This document shows positions 5,093 to 5,376 of a stretch of DNA of 5,376 bases, piece after piece. The notes beneath the pieces are model-generated. The model ran no database searches. It saw only the letters and a program-made list of their open reading frames with translations, and had not been told where the DNA came from. This DNA comes from Chloroflexota bacterium (GTDB lineage Bacteria > Chloroflexota > Dehalococcoidia > DSTF01 > JACRBR01), in the NCBI GenBank assembly GCA_021813085.1, contig JAKAMA010000194.1:1-5376 (forward strand), written 5' to 3'. Position 1 is the first letter of the stretch. Every line of letters starts with the position of its first letter. A program made the position numbers and the translations under genes.

Positions 5093-5175
5093 TGCTACGC
5101 GGGCTGGGCGACCTTCACCTGCACCGCGACGGGGGCGCCGGCCGCAGCGAGGAGCGCGTTGACCGCGCCGCCGTC
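5087..5175. repeat. 89-bp direct repeat, right copy (3' end of the intact oxidoreductase gene)
   Basis: This is the partner of 3850-3938 in the same orientation. It covers the last 26 codons and stop (5095-5097) of the minus-strand oxidoreductase plus 8 bases beyond the stop. Here the reading frame continues properly upstream, so this copy serves the live gene. The two copies bracket 1148 nt. Confidence 0.92.
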
Positions 5176-5376
5176 GTAGTACGACGGCACGAAGGCGACG
5201 CCCTCCTGCACGCGCGCGGAGACCTGGCAACGCAGCGTCAGCTCGCCATGGTCGCTGACGAGCGTCACCTCGTCGCCGTCGCGCACGTGCAGCGACGCGG
5301 CGTCGGCCGGGTGCAGCTCGACGCGTTCCTCGCGGTGCAGCTTGTCGGCGTCGGGCAGGTGGAGCGCGGCGCCCTC
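5095..5376 (-). CDS. Molybdopterin-dinucleotide-binding C-terminal domain of a NuoG/FDH-like oxidoreductase, 3' part
   Basis: The minus-strand frame enters at the window edge and ends with TAG 5095-5097, giving 93 residues. It matches the C-terminal molydop-binding beta-barrel domain (PF01568). VELHPADAASL is followed by VRDGDEVTLVSDHGEL, then a strand with VSARVQEGVAFVPSYYDGGAVNALL and a short tail ending VAQPA. This domain closes large molybdopterin or tungstopterin oxidoreductases such as formate dehydrogenases and nitrate reductases, and also the NuoG subunit of complex I. The GVAFVP...NALL ending followed by a short APVAVxV tail is like NuoG. The catalytic and Fe-S parts lie outside the window, so the enzyme cannot be named with certainty. 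Its 3' end is duplicated at 3850-3938. Confidence 0.85.
   Translation of the reverse strand, partial: EGAALHLPDADKLHREERVELHPADAASLHVRDGDEVTLVSDHGELTLRCQVSARVQEGVAFVPSYYDGGAVNALLAAAGAPVAVQVKVAQPA

Noticed and set aside
3850..5175. Insertion sequence or composite transposon
   Set aside because: The repeats are direct, 89 bp long and made of a known gene end. No transposase, terminal inverted repeat or short target duplication is seen.

Overview
The window is very GC-rich, with G or C at nearly every third codon position in the clear genes, and no RNA gene, CRISPR array or transposase is visible. The gene set suggests an aerobic or microaerophilic environmental bacterium: a fatty-acid type thiolase with a DUF35 partner, a stand-alone LON substrate-binding domain protein, a DinB-like fragment, TfoX_N, and the C-terminus of a molybdopterin/NuoG-like oxidoreductase. 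The wording of several of these proteins and the monoderm-style surface protein recall Chloroflexota (Dehalococcoidia/Tepidiformia-like). That placement is an inference from recall, not a computed one.

Layout. 1-357 (+) is the 3' part of a short-chain dehydrogenase. 358-524 is a convergent intergenic gap with a REP-like inverted repeat (386-426) and a strong, probably bidirectional terminator hairpin (441-471). 525-2194 (-) is a two-gene unit: a DUF35 zinc-ribbon/OB-fold protein (TTG start, strong Shine-Dalgarno) followed by a SCP2/acetyl-CoA-acetyltransferase type thiolase. A good sigma70-type promoter lies at 2321-2350 on the minus strand. 2506-3153 (+) is a LON-domain protein, divergent from that unit. 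3304-3925 (+) holds a short, apparently truncated DinB-family ORF and, 16 nt later, a TfoX_N-domain gene. 3939-4113 (+) is a 5'-truncated coding tail, 4135-5070 (+) a secreted, membrane- or wall-anchored surface protein, and 5095-5376 (-) the C-terminus of a molybdopterin-dinucleotide-binding oxidoreductase (NuoG/FDH-like).

The most interesting structure is an 89-bp direct repeat (3850-3938 and 5087-5175, 86/89 identical by hand count). It flanks about 1.15 kb that carries the truncated coding tail and the complete surface-protein gene. The repeat is the last 27 codons, including the stop, of the minus-strand oxidoreductase plus a few bases downstream. The right copy belongs to the live gene; the left copy is a detached 3' end joined to tfoX, which reads through it and gains a basic tail. 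This is the geometry expected when DNA integrates at the 3' end of a gene and brings its own replacement end, although no recombinase is present in the window.

How the genes work together. The DUF35 and thiolase genes almost certainly act as one acyl-CoA-processing complex. The SDR, LON, DinB and TfoX genes look like ordinary chromosomal neighbours with no obvious shared pathway. The surface-protein cassette appears to be a later arrival.
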